A stretch of DNA of 64,000 nucleotides from Codonopsis lanceolata (lineage: Eukaryota > Streptophyta > Magnoliopsida > Asterales > Campanulaceae), in the NCBI GenBank assembly GCA_013146195.2, contig CM028377.1, positions 36,337,632 through 36,401,631 on the forward strand, in the 5' to 3' direction. The notes below the pieces were generated by a model that had not been told where the DNA came from, searched no databases, and saw nothing but the letters and a program-made list of their open reading frames with translations. Below, piece by piece: positions 46,364 through 57,644 of the stretch. Within the stretch, counting starts at the first letter, position 1, and each line of letters starts with the position of its first letter. Position numbers and translations under genes: made by a program.

Positions 46364-48387
46364 TGATGTGCGCAAAACGCAACTCGGGCAAGATTACCCG
46401 GCCGTATCAAGTAATAAAGTGTACCTAAGTACGAGTTATCGATCCCATAGGGAATGCGCATAATTGTCACTCCAACTAAGTACCAAAATTAGGCTAACTA
46501 ATTATATTTGAGCGAAAAGAAAATGAATTAAAATCTAAAAATATGAACAACCTAGAAAGCAATTAAAATCTACACTAACGCGGAGGTGGTTTGACAACAA
46601 CAAATTAAGATAGAAATATAGGAACACATTATTTCTAGTCTAGCCGGTGTTTAATTTAATCATCTTTTTACTTTTCTTTAACTCAAGTCTTGGTAGTCGG
46701 ACGCACTATTTTATTCGCTACGGGCTCTCGCAACGTATAGCAAATCTAGCTACAACTCCTAGCTACGGGCTCTCGCTTCTTATAACATAGGAGAAAATAG
46801 CCGCGTGTCAAAGCAAACACCCAATGACTATCTACGCACGATCTCCTCTCGGTCTCACGTAACGTAAACAATTAATGTGATTTTCGGAATTAATAGGACG
46901 GGCTCTCGCATCTTATCCTATAATTCTAATGATCATCTAATGGTTCGCTACGCCATTAAAAGCATGAAGATCACACAATAATAACCAAACGCATGGGTAA
47001 TACTTCGCAAAAAGAAACTCTCTATATTTTTCTACAAGTCATGTTGGTAGCCGAGACAAATAAAATTGATTAACTACGGGCTCTCGCATCTTATAGTCAA
47101 CCCTAACCTCCCCGACCTCGCGAATGGCTAAGGTGGTTCGATCGCGTGTCAAACCTAGTCTCATTTTGGCTATCGGTATGTGTCACATAACACCAACTAT
47201 TAAATTGATTGGTCCGAAATAAATAGGTAGCTCTCGCGGATCCTAAATGTTTCTAAAATCATTTAATTATTGGTTAAATAATTAAATGCATTAAGTGCAC
47301 AAAATAATAACCAACATGAATGTGTACTAAATAAAGAGATAGATTAAATTAAATCACTACATTGGACATAGAAAAAATAATTGCATTTCATAATAATTTA
47401 AGCACAAACCAATTCTTCAATTACAATATTAATCAACCCAAGAAATTATACAACTATCAAAAATAGAGATAGGAAGAATTAAACCGAGCAAAGTTCGTTT
47501 CCGGGGTTGAAATCAATTGTAAATGCGCCGTTGGCTCTTGAAATGATGCTCCAAACCTTCATTATCGGACAATTGATTGAGAAATATAGAGGAATTTTTG
47601 AGAAAATGGGGGTGGTGCCTCATTTGGGAGCAATGTCCCAAATGGGGACTTGTATTTTCGCAAAATGAAGGCTGCCAGAGATAAAGGAGAAGGCAAGAAA
47701 GCTGGAGGTAAGTCAGGGGCAAAATAGGGAGTGTAGGAGATAATTGAGGGCAAAATGGGAAGGAAAAAGGCTGGCTGGGCACGGCTGGATCGCGGGGCAT
47801 CCAGTGGAATCTCGCGGTCGCCCAAGGTTAGATGGGTGAGGAATGAGAGGAGAGTGGGGTGGATAGGTGGGCTAATGGGTGAAGGGACGCCAGTCATACC
47901 CGGATCCAGAAGAGGACACACGGCGCGCTAGTGGGGAGGATGCCGCAGACGGCGCCACGTGGCTTCACCGGTGATCGACAACGCCGCCGGGGACTTCTCG
48001 CAATTGCGGCAGCCTCCTGCATTTCCATTAATTGCTCCGGTGTCCCTAATCTTTCTGACTTTAGCGCCGCCTTCCAGTTTGCCTCCAGTTCATCATTTTG
48101 GTCCTCCGTTAATATTTTCAGCCTCCGTTAGCCTCTGTTAGCTCAGAATTGCCTTGGATTCGTTGACGGACTTAACGAACTTTGTCCAAATAATTTCCAA
48201 ATTAACTTTTACGCCTAGAATTGTCTCGAACTTCGTGCTAAACACCGTATAAAGCACGATTATGCTTGGAAACCTACATTAAGCACAAAAACACAAATAA
48301 TAATATTTCCAAAGCATAATTAATTCAAAAATAGCACAAAATAACATAAAATTCCAGGGAAAATTAGTGGAAATCTTGTGCTCATCA
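46364..48387 (-). repeat. 5' LTR of the LARD-like element (2,024 bp)
   Basis: Partner of 42571-44550. On the minus strand it starts TGATGAGCAC at 48387 and ends GCGCACATCA at 46364, followed by the primer site. It carries the same set of ACGGGCTCTCGC words. Confidence 0.88.
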
Positions 48388-48879
48388 CTTGAACACTTTG
48401 TTGTTTCTGAATAGCTGCAATCTTTTCTTTATATATCACGTGCAGATCTAAGTCTTCTGATGTTCCTTTTAAAAGTTGTGTCTTCCAGTAGATATGACTG
48501 CTGGTTGATGTAGTTACGGTATGAACAATCAAACCATAGCATGTCTGCTGGTGACGAGTCTTCAGGAGGTTTTTCACGCTATAACAGGTCTACTGGTGCT
48601 TGTGCTGGTGTATTGGAATCGCTGGTCTTCTGATCATCATGTAAAAGTAGGACTAGACAAGGACTCTCCTAGTCTATGGCCCATGTGATGTCAAACAAGT
48701 TGCCACACTAACCGGTACGTAGCACTTTTAGTCACTTGTTATGACACACAATAATGAGAACAAGAAAATTAAAGTGTTTGGAATATGCAAAGGAATAAGT
48801 TGTTCATCGGCATACATATTCCAACACATCTTTTTAGAATATTCTATATATTTCCGTCAACAATTGTTTTGGAAAAGTG

Positions 48880-49038
48880 CGCCAATATTAGCAATAGAGA
48901 CTCCGCCGCTATTTTTGACTTTCCGTTGTTAATTAGATGCAGAATCGTCCGTAGCTAAAAACAACAAATTAGCTACAGTACATTCTGTCGCTAATTTTCT
49001 TAATTAAATTTTTGGTTCTATATTTATATATGTGTGTG

Positions 49039-49077
<39 letters not shown>

Positions 49078-49232
49078 TTATTTATATATTTATTTATATA
49101 TTTACTAAGTAAATACATTATAATTGATTATTAATTAGAAAAATATTATAATCATTAATTTATGGATTGTCATATTTATTTAAAATGTACTTAAACATGA
49201 ATATAGATATATTCGTGTTTAAGATATATGCA

Positions 49233-49271
<39 letters not shown>

Positions 49272-50430
49272 CAATGAATAATTAGAATTTTGTTACTTTT
49301 ACTCGATTTTTTTAAAACACAAGTATTTGTCCAGCTATACAATCATCCCATGGAACCAGCCGAATCAAACCATATTGAAACGAACTATCAATCGAACTGT
49401 ATTTAGATTTGACCGTTGATAATTAGTTAGTGGATTTATGTCTGTCGTTGGATATAATTACATAAAGGCTAAAGTTTTCACTTTACAGTTTTTTACAACG
49501 AGATTGAATCACAAGACTGAACAATGCACAAGATTGTACCATGAGACCGAATCATGAGAATGAACCGTGAAACTGACAAAGAAACTAATATGAAACAACA
49601 CAAGGTGATTTGCAAATGTCGTGGTTTGGTTCAATTTAGTTCAAACTCTAGATCTGAACTGTTTAGAACATTTACACAATATTATCTATTCCAGGTGTTC
49701 ATGTATAAGATCATTTAAGGAAGTTATCACAACTTTTATTGTTAATTGGTCCGTTTCCTTGATTTGACACAAACAAAATATGAATCATGATCTTGTGCTG
49801 ACATATCCGGATATGCTTGACACGATGGAGATTTGATGAGATGATGACATAATATGACACATTTGTATGGGTACAAGTGATTAATTCAATTTTTGTAGTT
49901 GGAATCCCAATTCAGTTAAAAGATAGACCATGATTACTAGAGGTGTCAAATATAGGCCCGATAAAATTTCGGCCCAGCTTGACTCGACTTCAATGTTTGG
50001 CCGTGTGCACCAAAAAATAGGTGAAAATAGGCAAAATTGGACTGGCCAATGGGTAGGCCTATGGGCTAGCCTAGACGGCCCAATTTTTTTTGGAGGGCTT
50101 GGGCTTTAGTTTTGGCACCCCAGAGAAATTTCGAGCCGGCTTAGTCCAATGTTAATGTTTGGCCCTGTGAGCTTGGTGTACGGTCCGAGCTCGGTCTTTT
50201 GACAACTCTAAATTGATTACATGTGACGATATTAATGTGACAGGAGACGCCAAAGAACGACAACGTTTCGGGTATATAAATTTAAACTGAGTATGATAAC
50301 TTGTTAATACTCCTATTTATTTGATTGAACTTTTAAAACAACTTAAATATTCAAAAAAATTGAAAAATATTTTGGGATGGATGAAAATGGGAAGCAGGAC
50401 AAATTTTTTAGGATAGATAATTTATATAGA
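48880..50430. other. CACTA interior: sub-terminal repeats and simple repeats
   Basis: 48880-49010 continues the CACTA left end (CGCCGCTA, GTCGCTAATTTTC words). Microsatellites follow: (TG)n and (TA)n with TTTA units at about 49021-49100, and (TG)n(TA)n at about 49232-49271. 49300-50430 is AT-rich with no gene that I can support. Confidence 0.5.
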
Positions 50431-50900
50431 TAACTTTGGAATAATAACCAACATAATAATAAATTTGGAATAATTAAATAAAAACATTTTCTGAAAATAC
50501 ATCATCAAATAAAAGTGGAGTCATACAAAACTCAAATTGTTTTACACCATAAACCTCAAGTTAATGATCACATATTTCCAAAAGAGTTACAATCCAAAGG
50601 AAGACTACATGTCTCTTATACATCACAAAAGAGATACTCATAAATGTGGAAGCTACCCAAAAGTGACTTCACCCAACTAGCTCTCCGTAGACCACTGTCG
50701 TTCAACGTCTCACTTGGATTTGATCTAAGAAAAACAAATAGGACAGGGTGAGTTGAAACTCAGTAGAGTTTAGGTGTACTTATATATGTTATGAGTGTAT
50801 GCAACATAGTAATATGCCATGAGAATTAGCGATGCATAGGACTCAATATAGATATCACTTTTCATAGCAAGTATTCATATACCACATAAAAGTTCACATG
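50430..50900 (-). mobile_element. Second fragment of LTR family R, inside the CACTA
   Basis: 50540-50870 matches 40800-41083 and its continuation at 61320: GACTACATGTCTC, ATACTCATAAATGTGGAAGCTACC, CTCTCCGTAGAC and ACAAATAGGACAGGGTGAGT are shared with mismatches. Same orientation as R. Edges are unclear. Confidence 0.6.
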
Positions 50901-51695
50901 TTCACATGTCTTTTGATTGATCCCTCTACCAGTTTTAAGGCAAGCCACATTGGGTTTCAAGTGGGTAGAGCCTAATCGTGTCAACGAAATCAGACATTTG
51001 TGTTTGGGATGCAAGGGGATTGGGGGCTTTTTTTAGATCTAATTTTTGGTGTGTTTGTTTTTATTAATTAGTTGACTCGTCGTTTCTTGTATTTACCCTA
51101 TCGTATTTTGTGGTCAATTTGATCTTTTTAGGATGGTTGATGATGTTTTGATTTGATTGATTTAACTCTACAAGAAAATTTTAACAAAAATTGATGCACT
51201 CTGTTCGGGGTTCTATTTCTATCTATCTATTGTTGGCCGGTTTTGCTTATATCTAGTGACAAGTGTACTGCATAATGGTCCTAAGTCTTTCTAGTGAACC
51301 TTGGCGTAGGATTTCTTTTTTACCAGTACCGAGTATAGAAGAAAGCATATCGATAGTAAAAGTTAGCTTTTTAGCAGTAGAACAAATGTCACGTGTTCTT
51401 GTTTTAGTTATTTCTTACCTTTATTTGGTCAGGTGGATTTTCATGCTATAATTACTGTAATTGTTAGACCTAGCATTTTGTATAATTTTTACTTAATCTT
51501 GAATGTTTAAAGCATGGCAGTTGTTCCACTCAATTACATATATATCGTATGCAAAATGTTAGAAATTTTCCCTGGCTAGACATCTTTTTCGAAAACTCCA
51601 AAAATATGCAATCAAATCAATAGGTCCTTCTTCTCTTGATGTGTTTAAGCACACATAATTTAGATTAATGGAGAAATGCTTTATATCAAATCATG
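50901..51695. other. Unassigned stretch inside the CACTA
   Basis: AT-rich, no domain recognised. The short open frame at 51263-51451 matches nothing I know. It may be an intron or 5' region of the transposase gene. Confidence 0.35.
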
Positions 51696-52390
51696 GATGA
51701 CGAGTTGATTGATTTCGACTTGATGAGATGTCAAATTTTGAGGACGAGTTATGATTAACAAGGCTATTAATAATGCAAGTGAATGATTATCGATCAATTA
51801 AAATTCTTAAATTAATTTCACATGCTATTTTACAATAATTGATCTTACTTTAATTATGATTCCAACTTCATTTTGGCCAACCTATGACAAGGTGGATAAA
51901 GCTGAAAAGAACATTTGGTGGAATGAGTTTCAGGCATTATGTTCAAGTTTTATCACTATTTTTATTTCATAATTAGCTTAATGTTATTGTTATTTATGCG
52001 TAATTTTTTAATTTGCAACTGAGGTACACATGGGTAAATTGTAATGACGAGTTGATTGATATCGACTTGATGAGATGTCAAATTTTGAGGACGAGTTATG
52101 ATTAACAAGGCTGTTAATAATGCAAGAGAATGATTATTGATCAATTAAGATTCTTAAATTAATTTCATATGCCATTTTACAATAATTGATCTTACTTTCA
52201 TTACAATTCCAACTTCATTTTGGCCAACCTATGACAAGGTGGATAAAGCTGAAAAGAACATTTGGTGGAATGAGTTTAAGGTATTATGTTCAAGTTTTAT
52301 CGCTATTTTTATTTCACAATTAGCTTAATGTTATTGTTATTTATGTGTAATTTTTTAATTTGCAACCGAGGTACACATGTGTAAATTGTA
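51696..52390 (+). repeat. Tandem duplication of 347 bp containing a transposase exon
   Basis: Two direct units (about 51696-52042 and 52043-52390) begin ATGACGAGTTGATTGAT and are about 95% alike. Each contains a short coding piece, FWPTYDKVDKAEKNIWWNEF, which fits the plant En/Spm Transposase_24 family (the IWWxxF motif). The second unit keeps a splice donor after it (AAG|GTATTA); the first has GC in place of GT. Confidence 0.65.
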
Positions 52391-52680
52391 ATGATGGTAC
52401 CGCCTTTAAAGCTTTTGAAAGCATGTGCGGAACTCGGTACGGGGACTTCATTTGTAAGTTAAAGTATCGCGGGGTGAGAGCAACGATATGGTGCCTCCAA
52501 TAATCTTCCCGGGGGAGATTTGGAGCCAGTGGGCAGCCTACTGGGAAAGCAAGAAATTCGTGGAGGCCTCCCAAAGGGCGAAAAGGAATAGAGCTAGAAC
52601 CTCAAGGAGTAGGACAAAGCATACGACGGGGTCTATTAGTGTAGCTGAGCATTATCAACGAATGATATGTATTTTTACTT
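51890..52680 (+). pseudogene. CACTA Transposase_24-like gene, 5' exons
   Basis: After the duplicated IWWNEF exon, a further exon at about 52391-52670 reads DGTAFKAFESMCGTRYGDF. After a frameshift near 52490 it continues IIFPGEIWSQWAAYWESKKF, AKRNRARTSR and TTGSISVAEHYQRM. The W-x-x-YW and GSIS-AEH motifs are the hallmark of Ptta/En/Spm plant transposase (Transposase_24, TNPA-like). The protein is thought to bind sub-terminal repeats of its own element. Frameshifted, so non-functional. Confidence 0.7.
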
Positions 52681-52737
52681 TTAATTTATTTAGTTACATT
52701 TGTATGAGCTTTACGTTACTAATTGTTTGAACATGTA

Positions 52738-53446
52738 TAGTTGGATAGTCATGTTGATGCTATGAAAGCCATGACTTTAGTTAGAATACATGGTTTATAT
52801 ATCTTGTTTATGTTGTTAAAATTGTTTGGGTGGGAGGTGTTAGTGTAAATAGATGTATATTATGGGGGTGTTAGTGTAAAATTTAGTTCAATGTATCCAT
52901 ATTACATTACTTATTGTTTGAATATGTATAGTTGGGTAGTCATGTTGATATTATGAAATCCATGACTTTAATTAGTATACATGACTTATATATCTTGTTT
53001 ATGTTGTTAAAATTGTTGGGGTGAGAGGTGTTAGTGTAAGTTGATGTAAATTATGGGGGGTGTTAGTGTAACATTTAGTTCAATGTATCCATATTACGTT
53101 ACTTATTGTTTGAATATGTATAGTTGGGTAATCATGTTGATGCTATGAAATCCATTACTTTAATTACTATAAATGGTTCATATATCTTGTTTATGTTTTA
53201 AAAATCGTTGGGGGGTGGGAGGTGTTAGTGTAAATAGATGTGAATTATGGGGGTGTTACTGTAACATTTAGTTCAATGTATCCATATTTCGTTACTTATT
53301 GTTTGAACATGTATAGTTGGATAGTCATGTTGATCCTATGAAATCTATGACTTTAATTAGTATACATTGTTTATATATTTTGTTTATGTTGTTAAAATAG
53401 TTGGGGTAGAAGGTGTTAGTGTAAATAGATGTAAATTATAGGGGAG
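52738..53446 (+). repeat. 192-bp tandem repeat array, left part
   Basis: Units begin TAGTTGGRTAGTCATGTTGA near 52738, 52929, 53120 and 53312. Each includes GGGAGGTGTTAGTGTAA and TTATGGGGGTGTTAGTGTAA. The array lies in the large intron of the transposase gene and is cut at 53446-53450 by a gypsy-type insertion, continuing at about 59443. Confidence 0.8.
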
Positions 53447-53449
53447 GGG

Positions 53450-54351
53450 TGTAGACACCCCAATTTCATATCCCTGGTATGTAACATGACATGAAATATT
53501 AAGACATGTTAAAAAGCTAACAAATGTCAAGTTACAGGATTTAAAATACAAAAAATGCAAAATAAATGAAATGATGCATGAACAGTAAATTATAGGGGGA
53601 CAAAGCGTCAAAAAGTGAAGGAAAAAGGAGCCTGGCGCTGCCCCTATTACCTCTTGGCGCCGCCCCCAGTTCCATTGTGGGTGGCACCTAATAGTGCCTC
53701 ATGCACTGTAGCCTTTTGTCTTCGGTGCAATTCTCTCAGCGCGCGATACAAGCTGTTAAAGCTCAGTGGATGATACTTAATCACGAAGAAAGCCAGGAAT
53801 CAGGTACTGAGAATTCACACACCTTTTCACCGCGCAGTTTGTGAAACTCTCCCAAGAGAACGCCGAAAGAAATTTTCCTCTAGCTCCGAAGCTCTGCTAA
53901 ATCTCCCCCAAACACTAAAACTCACTGGCCAAAGTGAAACCTAGTTGCCCTGCTAGATTTCCGCCCTATTCCACCGATCCAAAAGTCCTAAAAAGAGCAG
54001 TTGCCCTGCCCAAATCCAGATGTCAAATCAACAAAAAGCAAGCAGTTGCTCTGCCCGATTTTCGCCGTCAGCAAGAAAACAACACCAAAAAAACAAGCAG
54101 TTGTTCTGCTCGGTTCCCAAGGCCAGAAAGTAACTTTCGGAAGCAGTTACTCTGCCCGAATCCCCACAACAGCAAAACAATTGCAAAAAAAAAAAAGACT
54201 CCATCTCCCTAAAGGACAGAGCGAGCGCACCCTAACTCTGTTTTAACATTTTGAGTCCACAATGAGGCCAAGCGCATTCCACACATTTAAAGGTTTTGAA
54301 ACCACCCGTTTCTTCACGCACTGGGGGAAAGGTCGACAAACGGGGCACTCA
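53450..54351 (+). mobile_element. 5' LTR of a Ty3/gypsy-type insertion
   Basis: Starts TGTAGACACCCC and ends GGGGCACTCA, directly before a primer site. The left flank (AGGGG) and right flank (AGGGG after 59440-59442) suggest a G-rich 5-bp target duplication in the repeat array. Contains five spaced copies of CAGTTGCTCTGC-like words between 53942 and 54155. Only the last 120 bp or so has a partner at the right end of the insertion (59320-59440). Confidence 0.6.
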
Positions 54352-54354
54352 TAG

Positions 54355-54372
54355 TGGCGACTCTGCTGGGGA
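54355..54372 (+). promoter_or_regulatory. Primer binding site of the gypsy-type insertion
   Basis: TGGCGACTCTGCTGGGGA begins with TGG, the complement of a tRNA CCA end, three bases after the LTR end. I did not assign the tRNA. This site type is common in large Tat/Ogre-like gypsy elements (from memory). Confidence 0.6.
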
Positions 54373-55946
54373 CGTCGTTTTTATTTTAAAGAAAAATAAA
54401 AATAGAGGGCTAGACTCATTTTCAAAAGAGAAAGCAAGTTTTCTTTTGTTTTGACTAAATATGCTTATTATATTTATTCGACAGTTTAAATATCGCGTTT
54501 TTTATATATCTGAATATATATCTATGCAAATAACTGTGTAACTTGCATCAGCTTCGTTCCGGGTACCGCTGCAAATACAACAAAAAAAAATTAGAATTTC
54601 AGGCAGGATAAAAAAAAGCAAGGGGCTTATGATTGCTTTATTTTTTCTTTGCTTTATTATATCCTATCTTTGCTTTATTTATTTATTCCGTAAAATATAT
54701 AAATATTCTTTTATTCTTTCATATTATTTGTATATCCATATAAGTTTGCATTTTTTTAATTAAAAAAAATCTTCTTTCCTTTAATATCAATATGCTTGTT
54801 TTTTTTTCTTTTTTCTTTTATATTTATTTGGCTTCTTGTATGTATATAATTTTCAATTCTAATAAAAAAAATTCATTTTCCAGATTAAAAAAATTCAAAA
54901 CAAAACAAAACAAAATTCATTTGTTCAAAAAAAAGTCACTCTTCCAAAATAAAAAAAAAATAAAAAAAAAAGGTAAAAAGAAACTCATGTTTTCAAAGAA
55001 TTTTTTTGTTTTTCATTCAAGAAAAAATATAATAATAATTTCGTTTTTTTAAAAAAAATGTTCAACAAAAAAATTTATATAAAAAAATAAAAAAAATATT
55101 ATTAGTTTTTTTCAAAAAAAAAATTATATTAGTACGTTAAGCTGACCAAAACGTTAAAAGGAAATTCAGTGGGGCCTAAATGACAAAAGGGGAAAAGGTG
55201 AAAGATGAAAGTGCACAAAAGGAAAAATAGAACATGAACAATCCTTTGGGCACAACGCCCAAAGTGACTATGGGTTGCGCCCAGCCTTTTTTTACGTGGC
55301 CCGTTCTTCATTTTGAACAATTTTATCCGATGTTGGGTCCATTTTATCCGTTGTGTCGCCCATTTTTACCGTTTGGTACATCCATTTTTCCTGTTACTCC
55401 ACCTTTCAAAAAAAAACATCAAAAACAAAAAGTTTTCTTTCCTTTAAATATTGTGTTGTGTTTATACATATTGAGATCTTTGTTGTTTTTCTTTGGTACC
55501 ATTAACAATTTTGCAGGGGCTGAAAAATAAAAAAAAACTGATTATTTATCTTTTACTCTCCTGAGAGGATTGTCCGAAGGTATGTAATCGTCTCATTTCA
55601 AGGATCGCAAAACAAAAAAACAAAAAAAAGAGAGAAGGTTTTTCTATAAAAAATTGTGTGTAATATTTAATTCTCTTTTCCTTTAAAAAAATAGTTTCTT
55701 TTCGAAAAAAAAAGATCATTTAAAAAAAACAAAAAATATTTCATTTTCTAAAAAAAATATCTCTATTCTTTCAAACAAAAAAAAAAGATTAACAAAATGA
55801 AAATTTCCCTGTCAGAGTTGAACTACGATGACCTGAGCCTCGAAATGAGGAACGTAGCAGCCTTCAGGTTCAGTCAAATGCTTTGATTTACTCTTCAATA
55901 AAAAGAAGAAGAGGTTTTTCTATGTGTTTTCTTTTTAGTTTCCTTA
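54373..55946. other. A/T-homopolymer-rich interior of the gypsy remnant
   Basis: Very rich in A and T runs (54570-55130, 55590-55800). A short conserved-looking piece, GAACTACGATGACCTGAGCC...AACGTAGCAGCC at about 55820-55865, resembles the leader found after the 5' LTR of Tat/Ogre-type elements. No gag or pol is seen, so most of the coding part is absent. Confidence 0.45.
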
Positions 55947-57644
55947 GGCCAAATTACTTTTTACCCCCCAAAGTATCCACCAAATCCCAGTTTACCACCC
56001 CAACTAAGTTTTGTCCCATTTTAGCATTCAATGTTGCCATTTGTCCCATTTAACCTCCTCCCGTCTGGTTCCGTTTGAATGAAGCCGTTAAATGCACGTG
56101 GTCTTGTATTTTCGTATTTTTCCAACCCAATTCACCCAATTCACCCCACCCACCTCCCTTTCTCTCTCCTCTCTATTCTCAATCGTGTTCTTCTTTAACA
56201 AATGGATTCCCGCCCAAACAATCTCTATTGATTCTCTTTCTCGAGTCAACCACATTCCAAGAGTGGCTGGTTAAAATAAATGGGAACTAATTCTGAAGTA
56301 GATCGAGACACTATATTCTGGATCCTTCCTTTATAATTCCATGAAAACTACAAAATTCTGGATCGCAACATTATTCAGTTTTCTCAACTTTGAAGTTTCA
56401 CTCTGTTAGATGGGTACATTAAGCCTAGTTAATGAAATCAGAGATGGAAAGAGATAGAGAAAGATGAATGAGAACTGGGTGGAGCACATGGCAGTTTGAG
56501 GGTGGGGAATTGGTGGTCAAAGGAGTCTTCTGCAGTCACTCCATTCATCATCGCTGCTGTCTGGCTCAGTGTATCCGACGACGGTGCAGATTCGAGTGGG
56601 GATCCCCATTTTCACTCTCTTTCTCTTCCTTTCTCCCCATCGGAATTCGTCTCTCTCTCTAAAATTTGAATGATAGAAATGACAATGGTGTGTCTAGAGC
56701 ACATGGCGGTTTTGAGGGTGGGGAATTAGTGGTCAAAGGAGTCTTCTGTAGTCACTCTATTCATCATCGCTGCTGTCTGGCTTAGTGTATCCGACAGCGG
56801 TGCAGCCGTCATTCGAGTGGGGATCCCCATTTTCACTCTCGTTCTCTTCCTTTCTCCCCACCGGAATTCGTCTCTTTCTCTAAAATTTGAATGATAGAAA
56901 TGACGATGGTGTGTCTAGAGCACATGGCGGTTTTGAGGGTGGGGAATTGGTGGTCAAAGGAGTCTTCTGTAGTCACTCTATTCATCATCGCTGCTGCCTG
57001 GCTTAGTGTATCCAACGGCGGTGTAGCCGTCATTCGAGTGGGGATCCCCATTTTCACTCTCGTTCTCTTCCTTTCTCCCTCACCAGAATTCGTCTCTTTC
57101 TCTAAAATTTGAATGATAGAAATGACGATGGTGTGTTTGGAGCACATGGCGGTTTTGAGGGTGGGGAATTGGTGGTCAAAGGAGTCTTCTGTAGTCACTC
57201 CATTCATCATCGCTGCTGTCTGGCTTACTGTATCTGACGGCGGTACAGCCGTCATTCGAGTGGGGATCCCTATTTTCACTCTCTTTCTCTTCCTTTCTCC
57301 CCACCGAAATTCGTTTTCTCACTAAAATTTGAATGATAGAAATGACGATGGTGTGTCTGAAGGTTGGTCAGTGGCTAATTTGTTTTTCTCTATATGGTGG
57401 TGGTGGGTTTGAATGTGTAGGAGACAGTGGTGGGTTTGAGGGAAGAGTGATGATAGGTAAAATACGAAAATACCCCGCACGTGGTCTTCCACGTGCAATT
57501 TAACGGCTTCATTCAAACGGAACCAGACGGGAGGTGGTTAAATGGGACAAATGGCAACATTGAATGCTAAAATGAGACAAAACTTAGTTGAGGTGGTAAA
57601 CTGAGATTTGGTGGATACTTTGGGGGGTAAAAAGTAATTTGGCC
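55947..57644. mobile_element. Non-autonomous TIR transposon of 1.7 kb with a minisatellite core
   Basis: Long terminal inverted repeats of about 175-185 bp: 55947-56120 and 57459-57644 are reverse complements (GGCCAAATTACTTTTTACCC, then CCACCAAATC, AACTAAGTTTTGTC, GGTTCCGTTTGAATGAAGCC). The interior holds a 222-bp tandem repeat and no transposase. Flanks (AGTTTCCTT at left, CCAAAATAT at right) do not show a duplication. TIR length suggests a Mutator-like non-autonomous element, but the superfamily is not proven. Confidence 0.75.
56480..57345. repeat. 222-bp minisatellite (four units)
   Basis: The unit start ATGATAGAAATGAC recurs at 56669, 56891, 57113 and 57335, a spacing of exactly 222 bp. 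The first unit (from about 56480) is slightly shorter. Units contain CACATGGCGGTTTTGAGGGT, GATCCCCATTTTCACTCT and a (CT)-rich end. As 222 is a multiple of 3, repeats stay in frame and produce long repetitive open frames on both strands, which I do not treat as genes. Confidence 0.85.

Larger units (their letters stand above)
42571..48387 (-). mobile_element. Complete non-autonomous LTR retrotransposon (LARD-like)
   Basis: Two LTRs (42571-44550 and 46364-48387) start TGATGAGCAC and end GCGCACATCA on the minus strand and enclose 1.8 kb with no gag or pol. Direct CTTGA flanks are at 42566-42570 and 48388-48392. A tRNA-Asp primer site is next to the 5' LTR and a polypurine tract next to the 3' LTR. 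All structural parts needed in cis are present, but no protein of its own, so it must have been moved by another element's enzymes. LTR differences are few apart from a deletion of about 40 bp in one, suggesting a fairly recent insertion. Confidence 0.88.
41205..48826 (-). mobile_element. Solo LTR X inside the CACTA, itself split by an LTR element
   Basis: On the minus strand it begins TGTTGGAATATG (48826) and ends GTGGACCAACCA (41205), that is TG...CA. It is flanked by direct CATCT at 41200-41204 and 48827-48831. Net length without the nested element is about 1.8 kb. No gag or pol sequence was found in it, so it looks like a solo LTR, copia-like by its TGTTGGAATATG start (tentative). Confidence 0.72.

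Noticed and set aside
54792..55052. 86-codon Lys/Phe-rich open frame
   Set aside because: Comes from A and T homopolymer runs in the gypsy remnant.
56833..57279. 148-codon repetitive minus-strand open frame
   Set aside because: Produced by a 222-bp tandem repeat whose period is a multiple of three; no independent evidence of coding.
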